Part shown: positions 18,895-26,440 of the stretch, piece after piece
Numbering within the stretch: the first letter of the stretch is position 1
How the letters are laid out: each line of letters opens with the position of its first letter
Origin: G965267335 sp965267335
Lineage (GTDB): Bacteria; Bacteroidota; Bacteroidia; Cytophagales; JAAEPT01
Length of the DNA: 64,000 nt
NCBI GenBank assembly: GCA_965267335.1
Contig: OZ253953.1
Coordinates: forward strand, 2,976,001-3,040,000
Reading direction: 5' to 3'
Notes under the pieces: model-generated
Told to the model about the DNA's origin: nothing
Seen by the model: only the letters and a program-made list of their open reading frames with translations
Databases searched by the model: none
Program-made: the position numbers and the translations under genes

Positions 18895-19853
18895 AAAAAT
18901 ACACCTACACGGAAAAGAAAGATACAAGATCAGGATTCGGAGAAGGACTTCTGGAGTTAGGCAGAAAGAACCCAAACGTGGTTGGGCTTTGTGCTGATCT
19001 TACCGGTTCATTAAAGATGAATGCCTTTGAAAACGAATTCCCTGACAGATTCTTTCAGGTGGGTATCGCAGAAGCAAACATGATTGGCCTGGCCGCAGGT
19101 ATGACACTAGGAGGCAAAATACCTTTCACAGGTACGTTTGCCAACTTCAGCACCAGCCGCGTATACGACCAGATCAGACAATCAGTAGCTTACTCAAATA
19201 AGAACGTAAAAATATGCGCCTCTCACTCGGGACTTACCCTGGGAGAAGACGGTGCTACGCACCAGGTACTGGAAGACCTTGGAATGATGAAAATGCTTCC
19301 AAATTTCACGGTCATCAACACTTGTGATTTTAACCAGACAAAAGCAGCTACCATTGCCATCGCGGATCATGACGGTCCGGTATACTTAAGGTTCGGACGA
19401 CCCTCTGTACCTGTATTTATGCCGGAAGGTGAATTTCATATTGGTAAAGCTGTAAGTATCAATGAAGGCAATGACGTCACCATAGTATGCACAGGACACA
19501 TGGTATGGGAAGCAATTGAAGCTGGTGAAAAACTAAGTGAAATGGGCATAGAAGCTGACATTCTTAATATCCATACCATTAAGCCATTGGATGAGGCAGC
19601 CATTCTGGCTTCTGTTGCCAAAACTGGTTGTGTTGTTACTGCTGAAGAACATCAGATTTTCGGTGGACTTGGAGAAAGCGTAGCTGGAGTGCTTTCCAGA
19701 AACAACCCTGCTCCTATCGAAATGGTCGGTGTAAATGATGTTTTCGGAGAAAGTGGTAATCCAGCTGCTTTGATGGAAAAATACGGACTGAAGTCTACCA
19801 ATATCGTAGATGCGGTTCAGAAAGTCATGCAACGGGCCAAGGTAAGCGCTTAG
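18891..19853 (+). CDS. Transketolase, C-terminal subunit
   Basis: 320 residues covering the pyrimidine-binding and C-terminal domains. Motifs: RFFQVGIAEANMIGLAAGM (catalytic Glu for cofactor activation) and SGLTLGEDGATHQVLEDL. The partner half is at 16645-17505. Start overlaps the VWA gene (ATGA). Expected to assemble as a heterotetramer with the N-terminal subunit. Confidence 0.93.
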   Translation: MKKYTYTEKKDTRSGFGEGLLELGRKNPNVVGLCADLTGSLKMNAFENEFPDRFFQVGIAEANMIGLAAGMTLGGKIPFTGTFANFSTSRVYDQIRQSVAYSNKNVKICASHSGLTLGEDGATHQVLEDLGMMKMLPNFTVINTCDFNQTKAATIAIADHDGPVYLRFGRPSVPVFMPEGEFHIGKAVSINEGNDVTIVCTGHMVWEAIEAGEKLSEMGIEADILNIHTIKPLDEAAILASVAKTGCVVTAEEHQIFGGLGESVAGVLSRNNPAPIEMVGVNDVFGESGNPAALMEKYGLKSTNIVDAVQKVMQRAKVSA

Positions 19854-19882
19854 GAACAATCATACATGTAAACACCCGGAAT

Positions 19883-20212
19883 ATGAAAATCATACAATAC
19901 ATCGGATTGCTGGGCCTCTTGTCAGGTGTGCTGCATATTTGGACTTTTCTGGGTTTTGGTGAATTACGCTATTTCTCCCTGGTGTTTGTGCTGGTATACG
20001 GTGGATTAGGCTTATTGGCTTTTTTGAATAAACACTGGGCACTGTATGCACTCGGACTGACAATGTTTGTAGGAGCGATTGGAGTGGTTGTTTCTTTCAA
20101 CACCAATACCTTACCAGAATGGATACGCATCATACTGCTGGCCATTGATATTGTGGTAGTGATTGCTGTAGCTGCGGTGTTGCTGGGGAGGAAAGGGAGA
20201 GTTGACCGCTAG
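19883..20212 (+). CDS. Hypothetical four-helix membrane protein
   Basis: 109 residues with four predicted transmembrane segments (~5-22, 28-46, 52-70, 82-102). No family recognised. Lies 29 bases after the transketolase gene and is the last plus-strand gene before the accessory block; it is convergent with the gene ending at 20225. Confidence 0.65.
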   Translation: MKIIQYIGLLGLLSGVLHIWTFLGFGELRYFSLVFVLVYGGLGLLAFLNKHWALYALGLTMFVGAIGVVVSFNTNTLPEWIRIILLAIDIVVVIAVAAVLLGRKGRVDR

Positions 20213-20224
20213 TCAGAAGTCAAT

Positions 20225-20650
20225 TTAGTGTATTTTAGACTTTGTCTTGACAATACCTATCGTTGTGACGAAGAGGTCCTTACATTTGATGAGCAGAACA
20301 TTTGAATCCTGATATGATTTCATTTCCTCAACATTCCTTATTTCCGAGTTAAGTGATTGGAAATTTGACTCCAGTATTGGCTTTATGTTTTCATAACACT
20401 CTCTTAAGATTTCTACTCCATTAATTTTAAACGAACCGTCACGATTAAACCAAATTCCAGAAACGGCATCTTCACTAAAATCAACTCTCCAGAGAACGTC
20501 ATTTACTCCAGTATATTCTACCCCCTCAACAAGCTTCACTTCTTTGATCAACCCTTCTTTCAGAAGAGTTTGCTTTGAATCGCCCAAATTCACATCAAGA
20601 GAGGCCAAATCCGGATTCCATCTGAAATACTTTATATCTATTATACTCAT
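20225..20650 (-). CDS. Hypothetical protein
   Basis: 141 residues, cytoplasmic, mixed alpha/beta (IKYFRWNPDLASLDVNLGDSK at the start). I do not recognise a family. It is the distal gene of the minus-strand accessory block and begins an A+T-rich stretch. The 134 bases between it and the next gene (20651-20784) contain no clear attC-like site. Confidence 0.55.
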   Translation of the reverse strand: MSIIDIKYFRWNPDLASLDVNLGDSKQTLLKEGLIKEVKLVEGVEYTGVNDVLWRVDFSEDAVSGIWFNRDGSFKINGVEILRECYENIKPILESNFQSLNSEIRNVEEMKSYQDSNVLLIKCKDLFVTTIGIVKTKSKIH

Positions 20651-20784
20651 TGATTCATGTTTTAGAAGTAAGAGAATTGAGGTATTATAAGAGTAGCTTC
20701 TTGTTCAATGAGACCTTTTCTGAAGAACTCACACCACTGTTACCCCTAAATTTGGTATCCGTTATTCACCACAGTTTTCACTCT

Positions 20785-21510
20785 TTACTTCGTATTATCC
20801 ATTATGAATATATCCCTGTGTCTGACTGTGTCGATTAAAACTGTTTCGGTTTTTAAGGTCCTTTTCAGTGAGTCTATTTTTAAATCTAAGTCGGAATAGA
20901 GACTATTTTCAAATAATAAGTTATAAGCTGATTGATGCATTTTTTCTTTTTTTAGGAAGAGGAAATGCGAAAGAGCTAATTCCTCATCGATACCATTTTG
21001 CCAGTCAGTTACCATTTGAATCATTTTTTCAAACTTTTCACTCACCATATTTTCACGAATTTCTACGCTGTCTCCATTGATTATTTGCTGAACTTCCGTT
21101 AACACAAGAAAAACAGTTGAATCATTTTTTTCTTTTTTCCTCCTTGTCCAGAATTCCCGGTAATACTTGGGGCTGGATTGATAATCTGAGTATGTTTTGA
21201 TTAATGAATCTATCTTAGTTCTTAAAGTTACATTGTAATACAAGTTGCCATTCACAAATGGCTTTTCGTCAAGAACTTCTGGGGTCAAATAAGTTTTGTA
21301 GAAGTCTTTTTTAAAAGTCTCATGAACAGTCATTATGTTTTCAGGGTGTCGAATCCATTGATTGTCCTTTATTCGGTAATTAAATAAATCGGTGAAAGGG
21401 GATTCAAGCTCAATGTATCTTTCCGTCAACTGTTTTTTTTCAGTCGTTTGATTGGAATCACAGCTAATAACTGTCGTCAGAATAAATATGGTTAATAGAG
21501 CTTGTTTCAT
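20785..21510 (-). CDS. Hypothetical lipoprotein
   Basis: 241 residues. Signal with lipobox (FILTTVISCD, Cys at about 17). The mature part is helical and charged, with no recognisable domain. Preceded by the 105-base attC-like site at 21524-21628, consistent with a cassette-borne gene. Confidence 0.6.
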   Translation of the reverse strand: MKQALLTIFILTTVISCDSNQTTEKKQLTERYIELESPFTDLFNYRIKDNQWIRHPENIMTVHETFKKDFYKTYLTPEVLDEKPFVNGNLYYNVTLRTKIDSLIKTYSDYQSSPKYYREFWTRRKKEKNDSTVFLVLTEVQQIINGDSVEIRENMVSEKFEKMIQMVTDWQNGIDEELALSHFLFLKKEKMHQSAYNLLFENSLYSDLDLKIDSLKRTLKTETVLIDTVRHRDIFIMDNTK

Positions 21511-21523
21511 TTTTTCATATTGT

Positions 21524-21628
21524 GGCTAACGTGTAACCTTCCCCGAAAGTCAGCCCCAGTGTGGCTTGAACCACTAAAGACAATGTGCGTAAAAGATTAG
21601 GGGAAGTGTGGCGAACACATTGTTGTGC
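21524..21628 (-). repeat. attC-like site, 105-base form
   Basis: On the minus strand it begins GCACAAC, nine bases after the stop of the 188-residue lipoprotein gene, and ends GTTAGCC, with inverted segments GTGT/ACAC and CTTCCCC/GGGGAAG inside, plus a further internal hairpin arm. The terminal AAC and GTT triplets match the invariant part of attC core sites (RYYYAAC and GTTRRRY), each core with one mismatch. Inferred, not proven. Confidence 0.45.
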
Positions 21629-21633
21629 CAGTT

Positions 21634-22200
21634 TTACTTAATCCTGAACGTTCTCATAATTTTTTCACCAACCGACTCATAATTATCGTATTGATTTATT
21701 TCGCAAGTTAACGTCAGAACGTAAGCTTTTTTGTTCTCTACCCAATAGAGTTGTTGCCATTTAAAATCAAATTGCCCCTGCTTACCTGTATAAATCACTC
21801 TCTGAAAATTCTTATTTTTATTAGTCAATCTTTCTGATTCTATCAATTTACCATCGGTTAACATTGTCTTAATTTGTCCTTCTGAAATCTCAACATATTT
21901 ATCAAGATCAATGTTTTGTCCAGTTAAATCTTGAATCAGTAAATTCACATTCTCTCTAAACAAATCCTGTCGAGAAGTTTGTTTCGATAATAAAACAAAA
22001 CTCATCCCCATTTGTCCTGACTTATCCAAATCAAAAGTATCTGGATATTGAATTGAATAATCTGACTCAGAAAGTGTTTTCCAGCTTTCTCCTATTTCTG
22101 AGTTTAACTCTTCTGTCTTTGAATCTTTTTGAGGAGTTTGTCCACATGCAACAAGTGCTATTATCAAAGCGAAAAAACCAAGTAATTGTAATTGTCTCAT
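21634..22200 (-). CDS. Hypothetical lipoprotein, DcrB/PsbP-like
   Basis: 188 residues. Lipobox LIIALVACGQ (Cys at about 20). The mature domain (SYSIQYPDTFDLD..., then a long beta-sheet with ..FDFKWQQLYWVENKKAYVLTLTC) resembles DcrB/PsbP-like or DUF1795-type domains, found in many small bacterial lipoproteins; the match is by pattern only. Upstream gap of 144 bases. Confidence 0.6.
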   Translation of the reverse strand: MRQLQLLGFFALIIALVACGQTPQKDSKTEELNSEIGESWKTLSESDYSIQYPDTFDLDKSGQMGMSFVLLSKQTSRQDLFRENVNLLIQDLTGQNIDLDKYVEISEGQIKTMLTDGKLIESERLTNKNKNFQRVIYTGKQGQFDFKWQQLYWVENKKAYVLTLTCEINQYDNYESVGEKIMRTFRIK

Positions 22201-22344
22201 TTTATCGGTTTATTTTATTAATTGATACTTAATCCACCAATGTTTCACTTGTATCTCGTTTCGCTAAGATTCTGCCATGAAGAGCAGGAACGGTTTGGTT
22301 GGTTAGGTCTATGCTTAACTGCTGATGTTGTTAGTATTTATTTT
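22201..22344. other. 144-base spacer with a degenerate attC-like segment
   Basis: On the plus strand GTTAGGT, CTAT and GCTTAAC stand in a row, two perfect core-type heptamers in the wrong order, and a small hairpin (CTGC...GCAG) lies nearby. A full attC structure is not visible, so it may be a decayed or fused site. Confidence 0.3.
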
Positions 22345-23223
22345 TTAAATGATATTCACTCCGAATTTTTTCAACTTTCTTGGTAAAACATCATCTATTC
22401 TTTCAATGTCTTTGTCGTTAAGCTCAATTAACTGAAATTTGTTATCAGCGTAGATTTTCAGTTTTTTCTTTTTTCTTTCTTGATATTTTTCATTTTCCTC
22501 CATTCCCCAAAACTCAATGAATACCTTACCTGCTGGTATATAAAAATCAGATATTACTTCTTCTTCAATTCCTGGCAATCTCCTCTCGTAAGCATGAGCA
22601 ACACCATTATTATATAAATAGTCGTCAATCATGGCTTCAGCTCTACTACGAACTCTGTGCCCGTCTTGAGTACGGTATTTAGCTTCATGTTTTTTTCTGA
22701 ATTCGTCTGTGTCAAAAGTTGCTTGAGTGTTTACTGATTCGTCCTCATAGCTTTTTCCTGTAGCAGCATTGATTGAACTTAGCACACTTTTGTTTGATAA
22801 AATGGACTCGTCCCAAATTACATATGGTGAACCGTTTTGAGCTTCCATTTCAAACCCTCCATTACGTTTTCCATATTTAGTTAATTCCCAACCGCCAATA
22901 GGTGATTTTTCAATCCACCCAAGTTCTGAAAGAATTGCATTTATTCTTTGAGCTGAAATTCCAAATTCTTGTCCAATTTTAGTAGAACTTAAAGTCTGGC
23001 TTGATTGCACTTTTTGGTTTAAATCAAGATTTGATGGCCAAACAACATACTCTCCAAATTTTGGGTTGTATTTCATTTCACCTCCCGCCATTTTTCCTTC
23101 TTTGGTCAGATGCCATTGGTCGTCCTTTTTATATATCCAACCTCTTGAACTCAAGTCTTTGAACAACTGTTTAGACTCAATGTTTAATTGCTTTGCTAAA
23201 GCTGAAGTAGATAATTGTTTCAT
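22345..23223 (-). CDS. Duplicated winged-helix module plus PD-(D/E)XK-like nuclease domain
   Basis: 292 residues, no signal. Residues ~1-70 and ~75-148 are two copies of one module: SALAKQL / TKIGQEFGIS, then GWI.K.. W.LT..GK..GGE/F, then Y.VWP/D. This looks like a winged-helix DNA-binding domain repeated twice. Residues ~190-290 hold RSRAEAMIDDYLY, YERRLPG, SDFYIPAGKVFIEFWG and a terminal IELNDKD, the layout of a PD-(D/E)XK endonuclease (the Asp, then Glu-x-Trp instead of ExK). The active-site assignment is tentative. A cytoplasmic DNA-binding or cleaving protein is inferred, possibly defence-related. Confidence 0.65.
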   Translation of the reverse strand: MKQLSTSALAKQLNIESKQLFKDLSSRGWIYKKDDQWHLTKEGKMAGGEMKYNPKFGEYVVWPSNLDLNQKVQSSQTLSSTKIGQEFGISAQRINAILSELGWIEKSPIGGWELTKYGKRNGGFEMEAQNGSPYVIWDESILSNKSVLSSINAATGKSYEDESVNTQATFDTDEFRKKHEAKYRTQDGHRVRSRAEAMIDDYLYNNGVAHAYERRLPGIEEEVISDFYIPAGKVFIEFWGMEENEKYQERKKKKLKIYADNKFQLIELNDKDIERIDDVLPRKLKKFGVNII

Positions 23224-23241
23224 CTATATCTTTTTTTAATT

Positions 23242-23301
23242 GCTCACGGTTCTGGCTATGCGCAGTTTCCCGAAGGGCATTGCGTATAGGTATTGTTGGA
23301 C
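23242..23301 (-). repeat. attC-like site, 60 bases
   Basis: Minus strand begins GTCCAAC (perfect RYYYAAC), contains CTATACGCA paired with TGCGCATAG around CCC-TTC-GGG, and ends at CCGTGAGC. It aligns over all 60 positions with the site at 24690-24749. The 3' core is degenerate (GTGAG instead of GTTRRRY). Confidence 0.55.
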
Positions 23302-23308
23302 ACCGTTT

Positions 23309-23689
23309 TTATTTATTTTTTAATATCTGTTCAAGATATTTTCTGTGATTGTCAAATCCGTTCTTTTCTGGATTTTCCAAGTCAACCATTCCATCAATTC
23401 CAGAGTCGTAAATCTGCCAATTATACTTTTTTGATAATTCAATCAAGGCATAAATTCCGTTTTCTCCGAATAGTGAAAGCATAAAATTGCTTGAATGCTC
23501 ATTGTCGGCAAAAAAGTCAATCGTAAAATCGGTTCCGATTATTTCTCTGTGATTATCGTCTTTTTTTATTTGGTCAAATGAGCTTTCCAAAATTCCGCTA
23601 AAATCAGTCGGTTCCAGTTGGTTTTCGTCAAGTTCAGCAACTGATTCTATTTTCTGTCTCGAATTAAAAAGTACAATGTCCCAACTCAT
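23309..23689 (-). CDS. Hypothetical small protein
   Basis: 126 residues, acidic, no signal. Starts MSWDIVLFNSRQKI and has the compact alpha/beta look of small immunity or tail-associated proteins, but no family is recognised. Three bases separate it from the 193-residue gene upstream on the same strand, and the cassette-like boundary lies after its stop. The pair therefore travel as one unit. Confidence 0.55.
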   Translation of the reverse strand: MSWDIVLFNSRQKIESVAELDENQLEPTDFSGILESSFDQIKKDDNHREIIGTDFTIDFFADNEHSSNFMLSLFGENGIYALIELSKKYNWQIYDSGIDGMVDLENPEKNGFDNHRKYLEQILKNK

Positions 23690-23692
23690 ATT

Positions 23693-24274
23693 TTATTTTT
23701 TCATTATTCCTGCTCGGTCAAAATATTCTCCAATAGAATATCTTGGAAGTCCTTTCTCATAACCCAATCGGTAAAATCCGATTCCATCGCTTTTTTGTCC
23801 ATTTACAGATTCTTGGATTTTTTTTGCCTCATGAATGATTTCTAATTCAGTTAATTCTGATTTACTTTCAATGACTTCTCCTTTTTTTAGTCCACCCTTT
23901 GAACCATAAGGAACCAATATGATTTTTGTCGCATTAAATGTTCGATTCCCAAATTCAGATTCCAGTTTTTCAATTCCACTTGAGTCAAAAGTATTCCAAT
24001 TAACGTTTTTTGTTCTTCCGAATCTCATCGGTAAATCGGGTCGAAAATATTTTAATTCCTCTTCTGTCAATGGTAGATTTTCAATCAATTCCGATTTGTT
24101 CTTGAAAATATCAGATGACATTCGATAGAAAATTGTTTTGACTCGAAAATTGTCCGAAAATGTCCAATTGTTATCTGCCCAAAGGCAATCATAAAACACT
24201 TCATAATCATCAAATCCGATTATTCGAAATGGTCTTTCATCAAATTCCGTTTTATAAATATCTCCTAATTTCAC
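23693..24274 (-). CDS. Hypothetical protein
   Basis: 193 residues from a GTG start (KLGDIYKTEFDERPF). Mostly beta at the N-terminus and helical after residue ~150. No signal peptide, no recognisable domain. Immediately upstream of the 126-residue gene (three-base gap). Immediately upstream of its start lies the 60-base site at 24290-24349. Confidence 0.55.
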   Translation of the reverse strand: MKLGDIYKTEFDERPFRIIGFDDYEVFYDCLWADNNWTFSDNFRVKTIFYRMSSDIFKNKSELIENLPLTEEELKYFRPDLPMRFGRTKNVNWNTFDSSGIEKLESEFGNRTFNATKIILVPYGSKGGLKKGEVIESKSELTELEIIHEAKKIQESVNGQKSDGIGFYRLGYEKGLPRYSIGEYFDRAGIMKK

Positions 24275-24289
24275 TTTTGCTCAAACGGT

Positions 24290-24349
24290 GTATAACGTTA
24301 TGTGTATGGTGCGTACCCCGTGGAGTATCCACTATAGCTTTTGTTGTGC
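24290..24349 (-). repeat. attC-like site, 60 bases
   Basis: Minus strand begins GCACAAC and ends GTTATAC, exactly 60 bases. The centre is an imperfect hairpin (TATAGTGGATACTCC against GGGGTACGCACCATA, 11 of 15 pairs). Same length and layout as the other two 60-base sites, but the stem sequence differs, as expected of attC sites, which conserve structure rather than sequence. Confidence 0.5.
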
Positions 24350-24368
24350 CACCGTGCTTTTTATTTTT

Positions 24369-24668
24369 TTAATCACAGTAGGCAATAAGTCCACTGTTTT
24401 TGTTCTTTGCTTTTTCAAGAATGTCAATTAGTTTTTCCAGGTCAGTGTCCTTTTTAAATTCGCCCAGATTGACATTAGTACTCTGTTGTTCAATCATCTT
24501 TGTTCCCCATCTGAAATCGGAATAGTAATTGTATTGACTTCCTATAACTCCTTTGTTCTGTAAATTTTCAAAAGTCTTATAGTCAAGTCCACCAACAAAT
24601 TCCAAATTGGCTTGCTCCGGATAGTCAGGCTTTGGCTGGTCATCTTGTATCAAGTAAAAGTCTAACAT
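24369..24668 (-). CDS. Hypothetical small protein
   Basis: 99 residues, no signal (MLDFYLIQDDQPKPDYPEQA...). No recognised domain. Flanked on both sides by 60-base attC-like sites, the clearest single-gene cassette in the block. Confidence 0.55.
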   Translation of the reverse strand: MLDFYLIQDDQPKPDYPEQANLEFVGGLDYKTFENLQNKGVIGSQYNYYSDFRWGTKMIEQQSTNVNLGEFKKDTDLEKLIDILEKAKNKNSGLIAYCD

Positions 24669-24689
24669 TCCTTATTCTTTTTGCATGAG

Positions 24690-24749
24690 ACACAACGGTT
24701 TAGCTATGCGCAGTGTCCCCAAGGGCATTGCGTATAGGTTTCGTTGGGC
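24690..24749 (-). repeat. attC-like site, 60 bases
   Basis: Minus strand begins GCCCAAC, a perfect RYYYAAC, directly abutting the stop of the RhuM-Fic gene, and ends GTTGTGT. Stem CTATACGCA/TGCGCATAG with an inner CCC/GGG. About 80% identical to the site at 23242-23301. Confidence 0.55.
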
Positions 24750-25763
24750 TTAGTTTTTTATTAAGTTCATTATCAATTTCTGAACAGTTTCCCTTTGTTC
24801 TGGTAGACTTTGAGCAACAGCAAGAGCTAATGTTACTAGAGTGTTGTCATTTATCTTTCGTTCGCCATTTTCATTCAGGTGATGTCCGTTTTGCTCAAGA
24901 AACCATACGAACATAAATGAACCAATTCTTTTATTTCCATCACTAAAAGGATGTCCTTTGATGATCGAGTATAGCAGTTGCACGGCTTGTTCTTCTATTG
25001 TTGGATATGCAAGTTCTCCAAAAACTGTTTGGGAGATGCTACCTAAAATTCCTTGAAAAGAATCATCTTTTTCATTCCCAAATAGGTCACTGGCTTCTCC
25101 TTTGGCGATTAAATTAGATTTGAGTTGCCGAATTGCATTTTTGACATCATCGTAATTTATAACGTAGATCAATTCCTTATTCAGGTTTTCCGATGACAAT
25201 TCGTCCTTGTCATATCTATCGAGTAGCTCAAAGGATTTAGAATAGTGTGAAATTATTGAAAGTAATCCATCAGTCAACGTTTTTTGAGTTTGAAACATCT
25301 CTTCATTGAGTTGATTGATTTCTTGTTTTAATGCTTTTACTTTCTGCTGCTCAGTTCTAAGCAGTTTTTGATTGATAGAGTATCCTTTAAGTAAGTATTC
25401 TTTTAGTCTTTGAGTAGCCCACTTTCTGAATTCAGTACCTACTTGAGATTTTACGCGGTACCCGACTGAAATGATAACATCTAAGTTGTAAGTCGACACT
25501 TTCCTAGTCACTTCGCGTTCTCCTTCTTTTTGAACCTGGCGGAATTCCCGCCAAGTTGATTCTTTATCAAGTTCACCTTCTTCATATATGTTCTTGATAT
25601 GCTCTCCAATCGTTCGTCTTGCTTTACCGAACAACCTCATAATTTGTTGCTCAGTTGCCCAAACTGTATCGTGCTCACCATCAAGCACTACCTGAAACTC
25701 AGTTTGCCCACCTTGTGGCTTAAATACAACTACTTCACTATTTTTTATTTCAGGTAGGTTCAT
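24750..25763 (-). CDS. rhuM: RhuM-family / Fic-domain fusion protein
   Basis: 337 residues. Residues ~25-130 match the RhuM (virulence protein) N-terminal domain: VWATEQQIMRLFGKARRTIGEHI and VSTYNLDVIISVGYRVKS. A coiled-coil-like linker (~140-175) leads to a Fic/Doc domain (~250-330) with the motif HPFSDGNKRIGSF near residue 275. Canonical Fic ends GNGRxxR; here Gly is Lys and the final Arg is absent, as in Doc-like proteins, so AMPylation is not assured. Often found next to restriction or mobile loci. The attC-like site begins at its stop. Confidence 0.85.
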   Translation of the reverse strand: MNLPEIKNSEVVVFKPQGGQTEFQVVLDGEHDTVWATEQQIMRLFGKARRTIGEHIKNIYEEGELDKESTWREFRQVQKEGEREVTRKVSTYNLDVIISVGYRVKSQVGTEFRKWATQRLKEYLLKGYSINQKLLRTEQQKVKALKQEINQLNEEMFQTQKTLTDGLLSIISHYSKSFELLDRYDKDELSSENLNKELIYVINYDDVKNAIRQLKSNLIAKGEASDLFGNEKDDSFQGILGSISQTVFGELAYPTIEEQAVQLLYSIIKGHPFSDGNKRIGSFMFVWFLEQNGHHLNENGERKINDNTLVTLALAVAQSLPEQRETVQKLIMNLIKN

Positions 25764-25927
25764 TTTTTCAATATATGTTCTTTCTAATTAAGTCCAACTT
25801 AAAAGTATAAGGAACTGCTCCTTATATCCACCTTATATAGAATAAATATAACCATCCCTATCATTTATAAAACCTCAAAACAAAATTTAAGAGAACTCTC
25901 TATTCCCCCCAAACCATGATTTATCCG
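25764..25927. other. Upstream region of the RhuM-Fic gene
   Basis: Contains a perfect hairpin ATAAGGA/TCCTTAT (25807-25825) and, on the minus strand, a perfect GTTRRRY heptamer GTTGGAC (25792-25798). No matching RYYYAAC partner is visible, so a full attC site is not claimed. The 3' part is A+T-rich without a gene. Confidence 0.35.
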
Positions 25928-25988
25928 TGTACAAACGTTTGTAAACGTGTACAAACGCATACAAACGTAAGTAAGCGTTTGTTAGACG
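25928..25988 (+). repeat. Array of 10-bp phased repeats upstream of ssb
   Basis: Consecutive 10-base units, aligned at their ends: TGTACAAACG, TTTGTAAACG, TGTACAAACG, CATACAAACG, TAAGTAAGCG, then an 11-base TTTGTTAGACG. Units share a 3' AAACG core. The first two units join into a perfect palindrome TACAAACGTTTGTA. The period equals one DNA turn. It ends about 100 bases before the ssb start, which suits binding sites of a regulator or replication-type protein; which one is unknown. Confidence 0.6.
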
Positions 25989-26089
25989 AATAATCCTTTT
26001 GTCCCTCCCTTACTTTGCCAATGTCAAACGACAAATGCTTGATTCATCAGGCACAGAAATTAAATCTTTAACACGTAAAATTTACAATT

Positions 26090-26425
26090 ATGAATCACTT
26101 AAGAAATCGCGTACAGTTAATCGGTCACCTGGGTAAAGACCCTGAAATCTTCAAATTTGATAATGGACAAATCAAAGCACGTGTCACAATCGCAACCAAT
26201 GAAATTTATAAAAACAAAAAGGGTGAAAAAGTTAAGGATACCACCTGGCATAATGTAGTCATGTTCGGTAAAACCGCTGAGCTGGCTGAGCGCTTCCTGG
26301 TCAAAGGCAATGAGGTGGGTATCGATGGTAAAATTACCTACCGCTCCTATGAGGATAAGGAAAGCAATAAGCGATTCGTCACGGAGATTGTTGCTTCGGA
26401 GTTGATGTTGATGGGTAAGAAATAG
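26090..26425 (+). CDS. ssb: Single-stranded DNA-binding protein, short form
   Basis: 111 residues covering the OB-fold: RVQLIGHLGKDPE, FDNGQIKARVTIATNE, DTTWHNVVMFGKTAELAERF and a final strand to LMLMGKK. It ends at the domain, lacking the linker and acidic DDDIPF-type tail of housekeeping SSB. Its last ~60 bases are repeated at 27121-27183. Known role: coats single-stranded DNA. A second, full-length SSB probably lies elsewhere in the genome. Confidence 0.9.
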   Translation: MNHLRNRVQLIGHLGKDPEIFKFDNGQIKARVTIATNEIYKNKKGEKVKDTTWHNVVMFGKTAELAERFLVKGNEVGIDGKITYRSYEDKESNKRFVTEIVASELMLMGKK

Positions 26426-26440
26426 TTATTAAAATATAAT

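Noticed and set aside
20651..20784. attC site before the 141-residue gene
   Set aside because: No pair of AAC and GTT cores with an intervening hairpin.
25792..25825. attC site upstream of RhuM-Fic
   Set aside because: A perfect GTTRRRY heptamer and a hairpin are present but no RYYYAAC partner at a proper distance.
25928..25988. CRISPR-like array
   Set aside because: Units are 10 bases without spacers and no cas genes are nearby.
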